NCBI GenBank assembly: GCA_036262075.1
Contig: DATAJO010000016.1
Span: forward strand, 60,021 to 124,020
Length of the DNA: 64,000 bases
Reading direction: 5' to 3'
Source: JACDBZ01 sp036262075
GTDB lineage: Bacteria > Chloroflexota > Limnocylindria > QHBO01
In this document: one piece after another, positions 49,022 to 56,742 of the stretch
Numbering within the stretch: position 1 is the stretch's first letter
How the letters are laid out: every line of letters begins with the position of its first letter
Made by a program: the position numbers and the translations under genes
The notes under the pieces: generated by a model
What the model saw: the letters and a program-made list of their open reading frames with translations, nothing else
Database searches by the model: none
What the model was told of the DNA's origin: nothing

Positions 49022-49444
49022 CTCGCCACAGCGAGCATCGACGGGCTGGTGCGTGGCGGTTCGCGCTCCAGCGAGAGCTTTTCACCGGAAGCGCATTTGG
49101 CGTGTCGGTTTGTCGACTGCAGCGAGCGCTGGTGAGCGTGAGCGGCGCATCGGCGTGCCGTTCGTGCGTGCCGGTGCTCGCCACAGCGCTAAGACGCAGC
49201 GTGGATCGGCCTTCCGGTGAAATCCTCTCGCCACAGCGAGCAGCGGCGGTCTGGTGCGGGCCCGTTCGCGCCAAGGCGAGCGTTCTTCACCGGAAGCGCT
49301 CCCGGCGTGTCGTTTGTCGACTGCGGCGAGAGCTGGTGAGCGTGAGGGGCGCATCGGCGTGCAGGTCGTGCGTGCGGGTGCTCGCCACAGCGCGAAAACG
49401 CCGCGTGGATCGGCCTTCCGGTGACTTCCTCTCGCCACAGCGAG
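49022..49444. repeat. Intergenic array C: nine near-palindromic CTCGC-n4-GCGAG-type motifs in ~205-bp units
   Basis: Motifs such as CTCGCCACAGCGAG and the variants TCGCGCTCCAGCGA and TCGACTGCAGCGA have centres near 49028, 49067, 49119, 49183, 49233, 49272, 49323, 49387 and 49437. The steps are 39, 51, 64, 50, 39, 51, 64 and 50 bp. The whole is two tandem 205-bp units plus a partial third (CGTGGATCGG at 48995, 49200 and 49404). It occupies most of the 690-bp gap before nrdR. No convincing gene is seen here in any frame. Confidence 0.9.
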
Positions 49445-49541
49445 CAGCGGCGGGCTCTGAGTCGTTGCCGCGCCCGTCGCGTTTGACAACGGCTCGCCCG
49501 GCACGCGCCATCCACGGAAACCCCCGTCAGCAGCACATGTT

Positions 49542-49580
49542 GTGGTATCGTTCCGCATACCACCACCAGTGGTATACGAT
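49542..49580. promoter_or_regulatory. Alternating inverted repeats and -10 upstream of nrdR
   Basis: GTGGTAT (49542-49548), ATACCAC (49557-49563) and GTGGTAT (49569-49575) form two overlapping perfect 7-bp inverted repeats with 8- and 5-nt spacers. TACGAT (49575-49580) overlaps the last one as a probable -10. An operator is likely. It does not look like the known NrdR box, so the binding protein is unassigned. Confidence 0.6.
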
Positions 49581-49618
49581 CACCGAGCGACCACGGAACG
49601 AGAACGAGGATCACCGGC

Positions 49619-50080
49619 ATGCGCTGCCCGCGTTGCGAGGCCGACGGCACCCGGGTCATCGACTCCCGGGATCTCGAGGGGGGCAGCACGATCCGGCGCC
49701 GCCGCGAGTGCGAGGCGTGCGCCTACCGGTTCACGACCTACGAGCGACCCGAGGGGGCGCGGCTCGTCGTCATCAAGCGCGATGGCAGCCGCCAGGACTT
49801 CGATCGCGAGAAGCTCCGCGCCGGCTTGCTGAAGGCGCTGCAGAAACGCCCGGTCACCCTAGACCGGGTCGAGGCGGCGGTCGACGACATCGAGGCCCAG
49901 CTGCGCGCCCGCGGCGACGCCGAGGTCCCGTCCACCGAGATCGGCCGCCTGGCCACCGATGCGCTGCGCGAGCTCGACCAGCTGGCGTACATCCGGTTCG
50001 CATCGGTCTATCACGCGTACGACGACATCGAGACGCTCCAGCGCGAGGTCGATCGGCTCATCCGTCAGCGGCCCGAGTGA
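49619..50080 (+). CDS. nrdR: Transcriptional repressor NrdR
   Basis: A 153-residue protein of normal length. An N-terminal zinc ribbon (MRCPRCEADGTRVIDSRD to RRECEACAYRFTTYER, four Cys) precedes an ATP-cone domain (VVIKRDGSRQDFDREKLRAG to YIRFASVYHAYDDIETL). It represses ribonucleotide reductase genes when dATP is high. No nrd gene is in the window; dcd, another dNTP-pool gene, follows directly. Confidence 0.95.
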   Translation: MRCPRCEADGTRVIDSRDLEGGSTIRRRRECEACAYRFTTYERPEGARLVVIKRDGSRQDFDREKLRAGLLKALQKRPVTLDRVEAAVDDIEAQLRARGDAEVPSTEIGRLATDALRELDQLAYIRFASVYHAYDDIETLQREVDRLIRQRPE

Positions 50081-50111
50081 GCGCATCGGCCTCGGCTACA
50101 CTCGCCGGCAC

Positions 50112-50699
50112 ATGATCCTGTCCGATCGCGACATCCGGGCCGAGATCCAGGCCGGCCGCATCGTCATCGATCCGTTCACGTCCGAGGCGGTCCAGCCCTC
50201 GAGCGTCGACCTCCACCTCGGCAACCGGTTCCGGGTGTTCCGCAACAACCGGACCGCGGTCATCGACCCGCGCCAGGATCAGCCGGAGCTGACCGAGCTG
50301 GTCGAGATCGGCGGCGACGAGCCGTTCATCCTCCATCCCGGCGAGTTCGTCCTCGGCGCCACGCTCGAGCGCGTCGGCCTGCCCGACGATCTCGTCGCCC
50401 GGCTCGAGGGCAAGAGCTCGCTGGGGCGGTTGGGGCTCCTCATCCACTCGACGGCGGGGTACGTCGACCCGGGCTGGGAGGGCACGCTCACGCTCGAGCT
50501 GAGCAACGTCGCCAACCTGCCCATCAAGCTGTACGACGGCATGAAGATCGGCCAGGTCAGCTTCCAGCGGCTGAGCTCGCCGGTCGAGGTCGCCTACGGC
50601 GACGAGCGCATTGGCTCGCGCTACCGCGGACAGACCGATCCGACCGCCAGCCGCTACCACGCCGACTTCGAGCGGACGCGGCTCGTCCGCCGGTCGTGA
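50112..50699 (+). CDS. dcd: dCTP deaminase, probably dUMP-forming
   Basis: A 195-residue trimeric dUTPase-fold enzyme. VQPSSVDLHLGNRFRVF, KSSLGRLGLLIHSTAGYVDP, the catalytic Glu in GTLTLELSNVANLPIKL, and a C-terminal GSRYRGQTDPTASRYHADF lid. HSTAGYVDPG and LELSNVANLPI closely resemble the bifunctional dCTP deaminase/dUTPase of mycobacteria, so direct dUMP formation is likely but inferred. ATG 50112 follows TACACT (50097-50102) by 9 nt, without a Shine-Dalgarno. Confidence 0.93.
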   Translation: MILSDRDIRAEIQAGRIVIDPFTSEAVQPSSVDLHLGNRFRVFRNNRTAVIDPRQDQPELTELVEIGGDEPFILHPGEFVLGATLERVGLPDDLVARLEGKSSLGRLGLLIHSTAGYVDPGWEGTLTLELSNVANLPIKLYDGMKIGQVSFQRLSSPVEVAYGDERIGSRYRGQTDPTASRYHADFERTRLVRRS

Positions 50700-50714
50700 C
50701 CGGCGCATTTCCAC

Positions 50715-50887
50715 CGATGAATCGGCGAAATCACGCCCGAGAGGCGGCTCAGGCGACGCACGTTCGATTTATCGGTATGCGTGTCGCCGGAATGGTCCCG
50801 AATCGGGTCCTGGGGCGTCAGAACCACCGATGAATCGAACGCCCGACGCCTCAGGACCGTCTGAGGCGTCAACCCCGCGATTTATCG
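50715..50887. repeat. Intergenic array B2: four AT-rich decamers
   Basis: CGATGAATCG at 50715 and 50828 and CGATTTATCG at 50765 and 50878 start 50, 63 and 50 bp apart, the same steps as in array B1. The second pair encloses a perfect hairpin GACGCCTCAG-n6-CTGAGGCGTC, and each pair forms an imperfect outer inverted repeat. The array lies between dcd and the MBL-fold gene. Confidence 0.88.
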
Positions 50888-50991
50888 AAGGCGGAGGCTG
50901 CGAACGCGGCGAAGGCGGCGACGGCGGCGCAGAAGGCGGACTACGCGGCCCGCTGCACGCGATCGAGGAGCCACGGGCGTACGCCGGCGGC

Positions 50992-51822
50992 GTGACGGTC
51001 CGTGTCATCCGCGCCGGCTGGTTCCGGCCCGATGCCGGCGGCTTCTTCGGCGTCGTGCCGAAGCCGCTGTGGAGCCGATTCACCGATACCGACGAGCGCG
51101 GCCGCCTCCTGTGCCGCCTCAACCTGCTGCTCATCGAGGCCGGCGGCAAGCGGATCCTGGTCGAGACCGGCACCGGGTCGCACATGGAGCCGAAGGACCG
51201 CGACATCAAGGGCGTCGAGGGCGGTGAGCCGATCGCGGCGCTGCGGGCCGTCGGCGAGGACCCGGCGAGCGTCGACTTCGTCGTCGTCACGCACCTCCAC
51301 TACGACCACGCCGGCGGGATGCTCGGTCCGGACGGGCGACCGGCCTTCCCCAACGCCCGCTACGTCGTCCAGCGGGACGAGTCCGAGGCCGCCCACGGCG
51401 ACGAGCTGCGGGTGCAGGGGATCATGGAGGTCGAGCAGCTCGACGCGGTCCGCGCCGCCGGGCAGCTGGCCGAGGTGAACGGCGAGGTGGAGCTGGTGGC
51501 CGGGGTGCGCGTCGTGCGTACCGGTGGGCATACGCGCGGCTCGCAGGCGGTCCTCATCGGCGCCGAGCGGGGCGGGGGACGCGCCGGCGACCCGACCGAT
51601 CGGGCGATCTTCTGGGGCGACCTCATCCCCACCCGCTGGCAGATCCCGGTGCGCTGGACGAGCGCCTACGACGATTACCCGATCGACGCCATCGAGGTCC
51701 GCAACGAGCTCGTGGCGCGCGCCGCGGACGAGGGCTGGTGGTGCTACTTCACGCACGATCCGGGGCCGATGCCGGTTCGGATCGAACGGACCGACAAGGG
51801 GGGATTCCGGGCGGCACCCTGA
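50992..51822 (+). CDS. Metallo-beta-lactamase fold hydrolase
   Basis: About 276 residues. The metal-binding motif VVTHLHYDHAGGML (HxHxDH) is followed by VVRTGGHTRGSQAVLI (third His), FWGDLIPTRWQIP (Asp) and a C-terminal FTHDPGPMP His. The layout with KPLWSRFTDTDERGRLLCRL and LVETGTGSHM resembles lactonase/AiiA-like or quinolone-lactonase subfamilies, but no substrate can be assigned. GTG 50992 gives the usual family start (TVRVIRAGWFRPDAG). The longer upstream reading is only repeat-array sequence. Confidence 0.85.
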   Translation: MTVRVIRAGWFRPDAGGFFGVVPKPLWSRFTDTDERGRLLCRLNLLLIEAGGKRILVETGTGSHMEPKDRDIKGVEGGEPIAALRAVGEDPASVDFVVVTHLHYDHAGGMLGPDGRPAFPNARYVVQRDESEAAHGDELRVQGIMEVEQLDAVRAAGQLAEVNGEVELVAGVRVVRTGGHTRGSQAVLIGAERGGGRAGDPTDRAIFWGDLIPTRWQIPVRWTSAYDDYPIDAIEVRNELVARAADEGWWCYFTHDPGPMPVRIERTDKGGFRAAP

Positions 51823-51931
51823 CCGGCCGGCCACGAGTTCGGGGCCGGTTCGGCGTCGATCCTGCATCCCGGGTAGGATGGGGAACGGCCACTCCCGCCC
51901 CGACGTATCGTCGAAAGGATCACCTCACCGC

Positions 51932-52363
51932 ATGTCATTCTTCAGCGACGCGCGCCGCGCCGCGCTTCTCGTCCTCGCCCTCGTCCTCGCCGTGGGCCTC
52001 GCCGCCTGCAGCAGCGGAGAGTCGAGTGAGTCGGCTGCCGCCTCGTCCGGCGGCTCGACCGGTGGCACGGCCGAGGTCACCGACGGCGTCGTCGAGATCA
52101 CGGCCGACGACCTCGCCTTCAACGCGACCACGATCGTCGCGCCGGCCGGCGAGGCCTTCACCATCCGGCTCGTCAACAACGACAGCGCCCCGCACAACAT
52201 CAGCGTCTACGTCGAGGAGGGCGGCGATCCCGTCGTCCAGGGCGACACGATCAACGGCGGTGAGACCGTCGAGGTCGAGGTCCCGGCGCTGGAGGCCGGC
52301 GAGTACTTCTTCGTGTGCGACCTCCACACGAACATGAACGGCACGGTCGTCGTCGAGGGCTGA
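51932..52363 (+). CDS. Cupredoxin-domain lipoprotein
   Basis: A 143-residue protein. The signal peptide AALLVLALVLAVGLAAC has a lipobox (L-A-A-C) near residue 26; a Ser/Gly linker follows; then a plastocyanin-like domain. Type-1 copper ligands appear as His in DSAPHNISVYV, and Cys, His and Met in FFVCDLHTNMNGTVVV. It is a surface-tethered electron carrier or copper-binding protein. TAGGAT at 51874-51879 is a possible -10. A bidirectional hairpin separates it from the convergent TlpA gene. Confidence 0.88.
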   Translation: MSFFSDARRAALLVLALVLAVGLAACSSGESSESAAASSGGSTGGTAEVTDGVVEITADDLAFNATTIVAPAGEAFTIRLVNNDSAPHNISVYVEEGGDPVVQGDTINGGETVEVEVPALEAGEYFFVCDLHTNMNGTVVVEG

Positions 52364-52392
52364 CCTCCGGCACGGCACACGCACACGCCCCT

Positions 52393-52425
52393 CGGCCCGG
52401 GTCCGCCTCGCGCGGGCTCGGGCCG
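52393..52425. terminator. Bidirectional hairpin terminator between cupredoxin and TlpA genes
   Basis: CGGCCCG (52393-52399) pairs with CGGGCCG (52419-52425), with additional pairing inside the 19-nt loop (GTCCGC/GCGGGC-like). It sits midway between convergent stops at 52363 and 52433. Confidence 0.55.
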
Positions 52426-52432
52426 CTTCGGT

Positions 52433-52990
52433 TCAGGACGGGAGCAGGTCCTCGAGCACGCCGACCATCCGCGCCGGATCCAGCGGGCCGATGATCTCGC
52501 GCAGCACCGTCCCCTCGGCGCCGATGAAGTAGTGCCGCGGCAGCCCATCGGTGCCGGCCCAGCGGTAGTACGTCTCGAGCGTCGGGTCGAGGAGGATCGG
52601 GTACGTCACGCCGTAGCGCCCCACGAAATCCTCGACGCCGGAGCGCTCCTCGCCCCAGTTCACGCCCAGGATGAGCAGGTCGTCGGGATAGGCCTCGGCC
52701 AGGCGCTGCATCGCCGGCATCTCGGTCCGGCACGGCTCGCAGGAGATCGCCCAGAAGTTCACCCACACCAGGCGGCCGTCGGCCGCCGCATCGGCCAGGG
52801 TCCATTCGCGACCGACGAGGTCGCGCAACGCCAGCTCGGGTGCGGGCTCGCCCACCCGTGAGCCGATGCGCCCGTCGGGCGCTCCACGCAGGACCGGGAC
52901 GAATGCCAGCCAGACGAGGATCCCACCGAGGACGACGATGCCGATGAGCCAGGCGAGGCTCCATCGGCGGCGCCGCAGCGCGCCGATCAT
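52433..52990 (-). CDS. TlpA/ResA-like membrane-anchored thioredoxin
   Basis: A 185-residue protein. An N-terminal transmembrane anchor (WLIGIVVLGGILVWLAFV) is followed by a redoxin domain: GEPAPELALRDLVG, VNFWAISCEPCRTEMPAMQ with the CxxC pair (CEPC), PILLDPTLETYYRW and LPRHYFIGAEG with the cis-Pro. It reduces disulfides outside the membrane, for example for cytochrome c or copper-site assembly. It is cotranscribed with a glutaredoxin-like gene (ATGA overlap), and a CcdA homologue lies at 61 kb. Confidence 0.92.
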   Translation of the reverse strand: MIGALRRRRWSLAWLIGIVVLGGILVWLAFVPVLRGAPDGRIGSRVGEPAPELALRDLVGREWTLADAAADGRLVWVNFWAISCEPCRTEMPAMQRLAEAYPDDLLILGVNWGEERSGVEDFVGRYGVTYPILLDPTLETYYRWAGTDGLPRHYFIGAEGTVLREIIGPLDPARMVGVLEDLLPS

Positions 52991-53223
52991 CGGTCGCGCA
53001 GCGCCTCCTCGACGTCGGGGCGGGTGAGGATCAATTCGGCGCGTTCCTCGCCGTCGACGACGAGGACCGGGATGCGATGGGCATAGCGGACGAGGAGGTC
53101 GTCATCGGTCTCGATGTCGACCGCGTCGTAGGCATCGGCTCCGATCATCTCGTCGAGCAGGACGCTCGCGTCCTCGCAGAGGTGGCAGCCGGCGCGGACG
53201 TAAAGGGTCGGACGGCCGGGCAT
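52987..53223 (-). CDS. Glutaredoxin-like protein
   Basis: A 78-residue thioredoxin-fold protein: TLYVRAGCHLCEDASVLLDE with a C-x2-C pair (CHLC) and RIPVLVVDGEE with the cis-Pro. This DUF836/glutaredoxin-2-like type acts as a cytosolic dithiol reductant. It overlaps the TlpA gene by 4 nt, so the two redox proteins are probably made together. ATG 53223 lies 34 bp from the divergent tRNA-Arg. Confidence 0.9.
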   Translation of the reverse strand: MPGRPTLYVRAGCHLCEDASVLLDEMIGADAYDAVDIETDDDLLVRYAHRIPVLVVDGEERAELILTRPDVEEALRDR

Positions 53224-53257
53224 GGGCGGAATCTTACGGTACCCTTGATCTGGCGCC

Positions 53258-53333
53258 GCCCCCGTAGCTCAGTGGATAGAGCGCCGCCGTCCTAAGGCGG
53301 GCGTCGGGGGTTCGAATCCCTCCGGGGGCGCCA
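53258..53333 (+). tRNA. tRNA-Arg (CCT)
   Basis: Acceptor GCCCCCG (53258-53264) pairs with CGGGGGC (53323-53329), then G and an encoded CCA. Anticodon stem CCGCC/GGCGG with loop GTCCTAA gives anticodon CCT (reads AGG). The D arm has GCTCAGTGGATAGAGC and the T arm GGTTCGAATCC. TACCCT at 53240-53245 is a probable -10, 12 nt upstream. Confidence 0.96.
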
Positions 53334-53354
53334 TCACCACGCAGGGGATACGTC

Positions 53355-53456
53355 ATGGACTACGTCCCGGTCGGCGCATCCAGCGGCCTGCTCATCGTCG
53401 CCGTGCTGGTCATCGCTGCCATCGCCGTCGCGTGGCTCGCGTTCCGCCGACGGTGA
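53355..53456 (+). CDS. Possible 33-residue single-pass membrane peptide
   Basis: ATG 53355, with AGGGGA about 7 nt upstream, encodes DYVPVGASSGLLIVAVLVI, then AAIAVAWLAFRRR and TGA. This is one complete transmembrane helix with a positive C-terminal end, as in many real small membrane proteins. It directly follows the tRNA. No homology is recognised, so it could be fortuitous. Confidence 0.4.
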   Translation: MDYVPVGASSGLLIVAVLVIAAIAVAWLAFRRR

Positions 53457-53600
53457 CGCACGGAAGCGCGAGCTCGGGCCGGAGAGGCTTGCCGAGCCCC
53501 CAGAGGCACGCGCAGATGCGCTTGCGGTTCGGCCTGCACCGGCCGTCCAACAACCGATGACCGAAGTAACGCTGATGCACAACGTGAGCGTCTCGGAAGG

Positions 53601-54026
53601 GTGAGAACGCCGAGACACTTTCGGAAGACGCGCCGGTTCGGGACGATCATGTTCGGTGTATCGCTGGCGGCGGGCTCTGTCGGTGCTGGCTGGTGGGTTC
53701 TGGGTCGGATCGCCGCCACACCTCAGGAGCACCGCGAGGAGATCGTTGAACTCGTCCGATCGGGCGATCTGGCCGGCGACGGTGAGCTCGGCGATGTCCT
53801 ATTGCCTGAGGAGTACCGCTCCGCAACGGTCCACGGACGTGTGCGAATCCTCGCTGGGGAGCATCTGACGATGTTCTTCCTCACGAAGACATTCCTCGGC
53901 CCCGATCCGTACTGCGGGTACGAGTACACAGAAGGCCGTGAACCGATTGGGGATCCGATGGGCAGTGGAGGCAACAGAGAACTCAGGTCGCTCGGTAATG
54001 GATGGTGGTGGCTCTGCGCGAGCTAG
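53601..54026 (+). CDS. Hypothetical membrane-anchored protein in less GC-rich DNA
   Basis: About 141 residues from GTG 53601; ATG 53649 is an alternative start. A basic N-terminus (RHFRKTRRF) precedes one transmembrane helix (TIMFGVSLAAGSVGAGWWVL) and an extracytoplasmic domain with EEIVELVRSGDLAGDGELG and PDPYCGYEYTEGREPIGDP, ending WWWLCAS with a second Cys. The nucleotide composition is visibly less GC-rich than the rest of the window, suggesting transfer. Not recognised; the reading frame is supported mainly by its hydrophobicity pattern. Confidence 0.5.
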   Translation: MRTPRHFRKTRRFGTIMFGVSLAAGSVGAGWWVLGRIAATPQEHREEIVELVRSGDLAGDGELGDVLLPEEYRSATVHGRVRILAGEHLTMFFLTKTFLGPDPYCGYEYTEGREPIGDPMGSGGNRELRSLGNGWWWLCAS

Positions 54027-54138
54027 ATCACCCTCGAGCTGATGCCCTGCGCCTGGGCGGCGCAATGGGCTGGCCTGATGGTCCGGAATCGGCTGAGCGG
54101 CACGTTCACCTGGAGCTGTGGCGACGAGGTGACTGCCC

Positions 54139-55443
54139 CTAGCGGTTGATCGTGAAGCGCTCCATCATCCGGTCCAGGACTGCCTTCGCCAGGAGGTAAT
54201 CGTCCGCCGATTCGGTGCTCGTTCCAGCCACCAGCGTTGGGCCGTTCTCGCCGAGCGGGATGACATAGTGGTAGCCACGGAAGTCGGGATTGGCGGTCGC
54301 GTTGCCGTTGTACTCGACCCGGAAGGCCTGTCGTCCATCGATGACGAGCTCGTCGTTCACGTAGATCTCCGTGATGCTCGTGTAGCCGACCACACCATCG
54401 ACGAGGCCGATGGAGATCCAGATTCCCTCGGGCGCCTCGCCGGAGGCGGCCACCTCGAAGAACTCGGGGGTGAACCACGAGCATGCCGGTGTGTCGCCGA
54501 CGGCGGTGTTCGTGTACCAGGCATCGGGGAACGCCACCGAGTAGCCATCGAGGGTATTCGCGCATTCGTCCGGATCGGCGAACAGGGCCTCGGCCATGGC
54601 AATCGCTTCGGCGATGTCCTCCGGCGAGGTCGGTTGTGGCGTCGCCAGCGCGACCGCCTCGGGCGGCAACCCCGGGGTTCGCAGCGGGAACACCTGCTCC
54701 TCGTCGCCGAGCCGATAGACGAGCTCGAGCTCGAGATCGGCGTCCCGGCGCGCGACCGCGAACGCGATGCGACCCTCGGCGGGCGTGGTGAAGATGTCGA
54801 CCGCGCCCGGCCACACGCCGAGGGGCATCGCCGGTCGGAGGCCGATGCCGTTCGCGCGCTCGAACTCCTGCGGCTCGATCACGAAGAATCGCTCCGGCGG
54901 AGCGTTCCGTGGTCGAAGCGTCCAGTCCGGCGTGCCGAACTGGGCCGGATCCGGCATGCGATCGGCCTCGTAGGCGACGAGGACCTCGATGACGAACGTG
55001 TCGGCCGGGATTTCCGCGTCGGGATAGCCACCGAGCTCGTCGCCGCGCTCGAGGCGAATCGTGCCCCACTCACCGTGGCTGTCCGTGGCCGCCAGGGTGG
55101 CCGTGTCGCCTGGCTGGACCAGCGACTGAGCCGGTCGAACGCTCGCCGTGGGGGATGGGCTCACCGGGGGTGTGGCAACCGCTTCGGTCGGCGGTACTGA
55201 AGGGTCGGGCGAGGCGCTGGCGTCGGGAACGAGGCCGATGCGCGGCACGACACCGATGGCCACGACGAGAAGGACGAGGCCGATGCTCACGGCCGCCGCG
55301 ATGGGCATCACGGACGCGAAAAGCGAGCGGCGCGGCGGTGCATCCCGGATGGCGCTCATCACCGACGCCAGCGCGTCGGCAGGCGGGTCGAAGTGGGTGC
55401 GGTGGCGCGTGCGCAGGTACTCGATGATCTGCTCGTCGTTCAT
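54139..55443 (-). CDS. Membrane protein paired with ECF sigma factor (putative anti-sigma factor)
   Basis: A 434-residue single-pass protein. The N-terminal cytosolic ~45 residues (MNDEQIIEYLRTRHRTHFDP) and a transmembrane helix (~48-70, IAAAVSIGLVLLVVAIGVV) precede a Pro/Ser/Thr linker. The large extracytoplasmic part contains FPDAWYTNTAVGDTPACSWF and SITEIYVNDELVIDGRQAFR and is repeat-free. The start overlaps the sigma factor stop (ATGA). The coupling and topology suggest an anti-sigma or signal-receiving partner, but no zinc-binding anti-sigma motif (H-x3-C-x2-C) is visible. Confidence 0.65.
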   Translation of the reverse strand: MNDEQIIEYLRTRHRTHFDPPADALASVMSAIRDAPPRRSLFASVMPIAAAVSIGLVLLVVAIGVVPRIGLVPDASASPDPSVPPTEAVATPPVSPSPTASVRPAQSLVQPGDTATLAATDSHGEWGTIRLERGDELGGYPDAEIPADTFVIEVLVAYEADRMPDPAQFGTPDWTLRPRNAPPERFFVIEPQEFERANGIGLRPAMPLGVWPGAVDIFTTPAEGRIAFAVARRDADLELELVYRLGDEEQVFPLRTPGLPPEAVALATPQPTSPEDIAEAIAMAEALFADPDECANTLDGYSVAFPDAWYTNTAVGDTPACSWFTPEFFEVAASGEAPEGIWISIGLVDGVVGYTSITEIYVNDELVIDGRQAFRVEYNGNATANPDFRGYHYVIPLGENGPTLVAGTSTESADDYLLAKAVLDRMMERFTINR

Positions 55444-56000
55444 GACGTTGCCTCGATCTCGGCCTCGGCCTCGCCATCGGCGGCAGCCGGGTCGATCGCC
55501 GACCGCAGCGACCGCAGGGCGGCATTCAATCGCGATTTCGCGGTGCCGACGCGAATGTCCAGCGCATCGGCCGCATCGGCGATGGAGTATCCGAGCGTGT
55601 AGTGCAGCGCGAGGATCGCGCGCTGGTCAGGGGTCAGCCGCTCGATGGCCGGCTCGATGAGCGCCCGGGCCTCGACAGCCGTGCGGAAGTCGCGCTGCCC
55701 CTCGCTTGCGTCCACCATCGGGCCCTGGTTCTCCTCGAGCGACCCCCATTCGCGCCGTCGCCTCGTCCGTCGCAGCCACTGTCGCGCCGCGTTGACCCCG
55801 ATCCGCCGTAGCCAGCCGGCGAACGCATCGGCGTTCCGCAGCCGCGGGAGCTGCTGCCAGGCGGCGACGAACGTGTCCTGGGTCACGTCCATGGCATCGG
55901 CGGGACCGACGATGGCCACGGCGATGCGGTGGATGCCCGCGAGGTGCTCTTCGACGAGCAGCTCGAAGGCATCGGCATCGCGAGCCCGGGCGCGTTCCAC
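55440..56000 (-). CDS. ECF-type RNA polymerase sigma factor
   Basis: A 186-residue sigma-70 family protein. Region 2 is ADAFELLVEEHLAGIHRIAV with DVTQDTFVAAWQQLPRLR; region 4 is IERLTPDQRAILALHYTLGY and SIADAADALDIRVGTAKSRL. A linker of ~40 residues lies between. The GTG start at 56000 lacks a close Shine-Dalgarno; GGAGGGA lies about 20 nt upstream. It is encoded just before a membrane protein likely to control it. Target promoters are unknown. Confidence 0.88.
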   Translation of the reverse strand: MERARARDADAFELLVEEHLAGIHRIAVAIVGPADAMDVTQDTFVAAWQQLPRLRNADAFAGWLRRIGVNAARQWLRRTRRRREWGSLEENQGPMVDASEGQRDFRTAVEARALIEPAIERLTPDQRAILALHYTLGYSIADAADALDIRVGTAKSRLNAALRSLRSAIDPAAADGEAEAEIEATS

Positions 56001-56202
56001 GAGGTTCAGCGGTGATGTCCCTCCGTCTACCCACCAGATGCGCCTGAGCGTCGAACTGTTCGGTCCGAGGCCTCATCGGCGTGGCATCTGTGAGGACAAT
56101 CTGCCCCACAGACGCGTTCGGAGGGGCGGCTGTTGTGGACAGCCAGCGCGTCGTCGAGCCGGCAGGGCTGGCCGGCGCGTTCACCAAGGTAAGGACCGGA
56201 TG

Positions 56203-56229
56203 ACCGGGCGGTGACGAGCACCGCCCGGT
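56203..56229 (-). terminator. Hairpin terminator of the small secreted protein gene
   Basis: ACCGGGCGGTG (56203-56213) and CACCGCCCGGT (56219-56229) form a perfect 11-bp stem with a 5-nt loop, 10 bp beyond the stop at 56240 on the reverse strand. It also insulates the sigma factor promoter region (56001-56200), which otherwise holds nothing recognisable. Confidence 0.7.
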
Positions 56230-56239
56230 ACGTTGGTGA

Positions 56240-56596
56240 TCAGTGGCCGCCGGCGAGGAACCCGTGGTTCCCGTTGCAGGAATTCCCCGGATGCTCCTCG
56301 GGCGCGAGGATGTTGTCACGGACGAACTTCGGGATCTGGCCCCACGACTGCGCATGCCCCGGCTCACCCCGCGTCGGCTGCGGCTTCGGCATGGTGTTGT
56401 CGTCGTCGAAGAACCACTGAAGGTCCTCCTGGCCGGAGAACGCGCAGATGGAGTTCGCGTGAGCTGGCGCGGCAGTCGACTTGCCGTTGCCGGTGATCTC
56501 ACCGGCGGCGACCGCCGCAGCGCTCAGCGCGAGCAGCATCGTCGCGAGCAGGGCGCCGACGGCCCGACGGGCGAGGGGAGTGGAGACCTGACGCAT
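56240..56596 (-). CDS. Small secreted protein
   Basis: A 118-residue protein. A clear signal peptide (RRAVGALLATMLLALSAAAVAAG) is followed by a ~90-residue mature region with NSICAFSGQEDLQWFFDDD, SWGQIPKFVRDNI and a C-terminal NSCNGNHGFLAGGH; two Cys may form a disulfide. AGGAGG lies 8 nt before ATG 56596 on the reverse strand. I recognise no enzyme family. It appears to be a single-gene unit with its own terminator. Confidence 0.7.
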   Translation of the reverse strand: MRQVSTPLARRAVGALLATMLLALSAAAVAAGEITGNGKSTAAPAHANSICAFSGQEDLQWFFDDDNTMPKPQPTRGEPGHAQSWGQIPKFVRDNILAPEEHPGNSCNGNHGFLAGGH

Positions 56597-56742
56597 GGGT
56601 GGGGCACCTCCTACGTGCGGGACGGGACGCCGGATTCCCCCAGGGCAACAAGAGGTGCGTGCGTCGCGGAAGTCATCCCGCGGTCCCTCCGTTGTACGCG
56701 GCTGCCCGAATGCGGGCACGCGACAAATGACGTAGGCCGGCG

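Noticed and set aside
49022..49444. CRISPR array
   Set aside because: Repeats at regular steps suggested it, but the motifs are short and variable, linkers are themselves repeated in 205-bp units, direct repeats of 25-40 bp with unique spacers are absent and no cas genes are present. The same reasoning applies to the A and B arrays.
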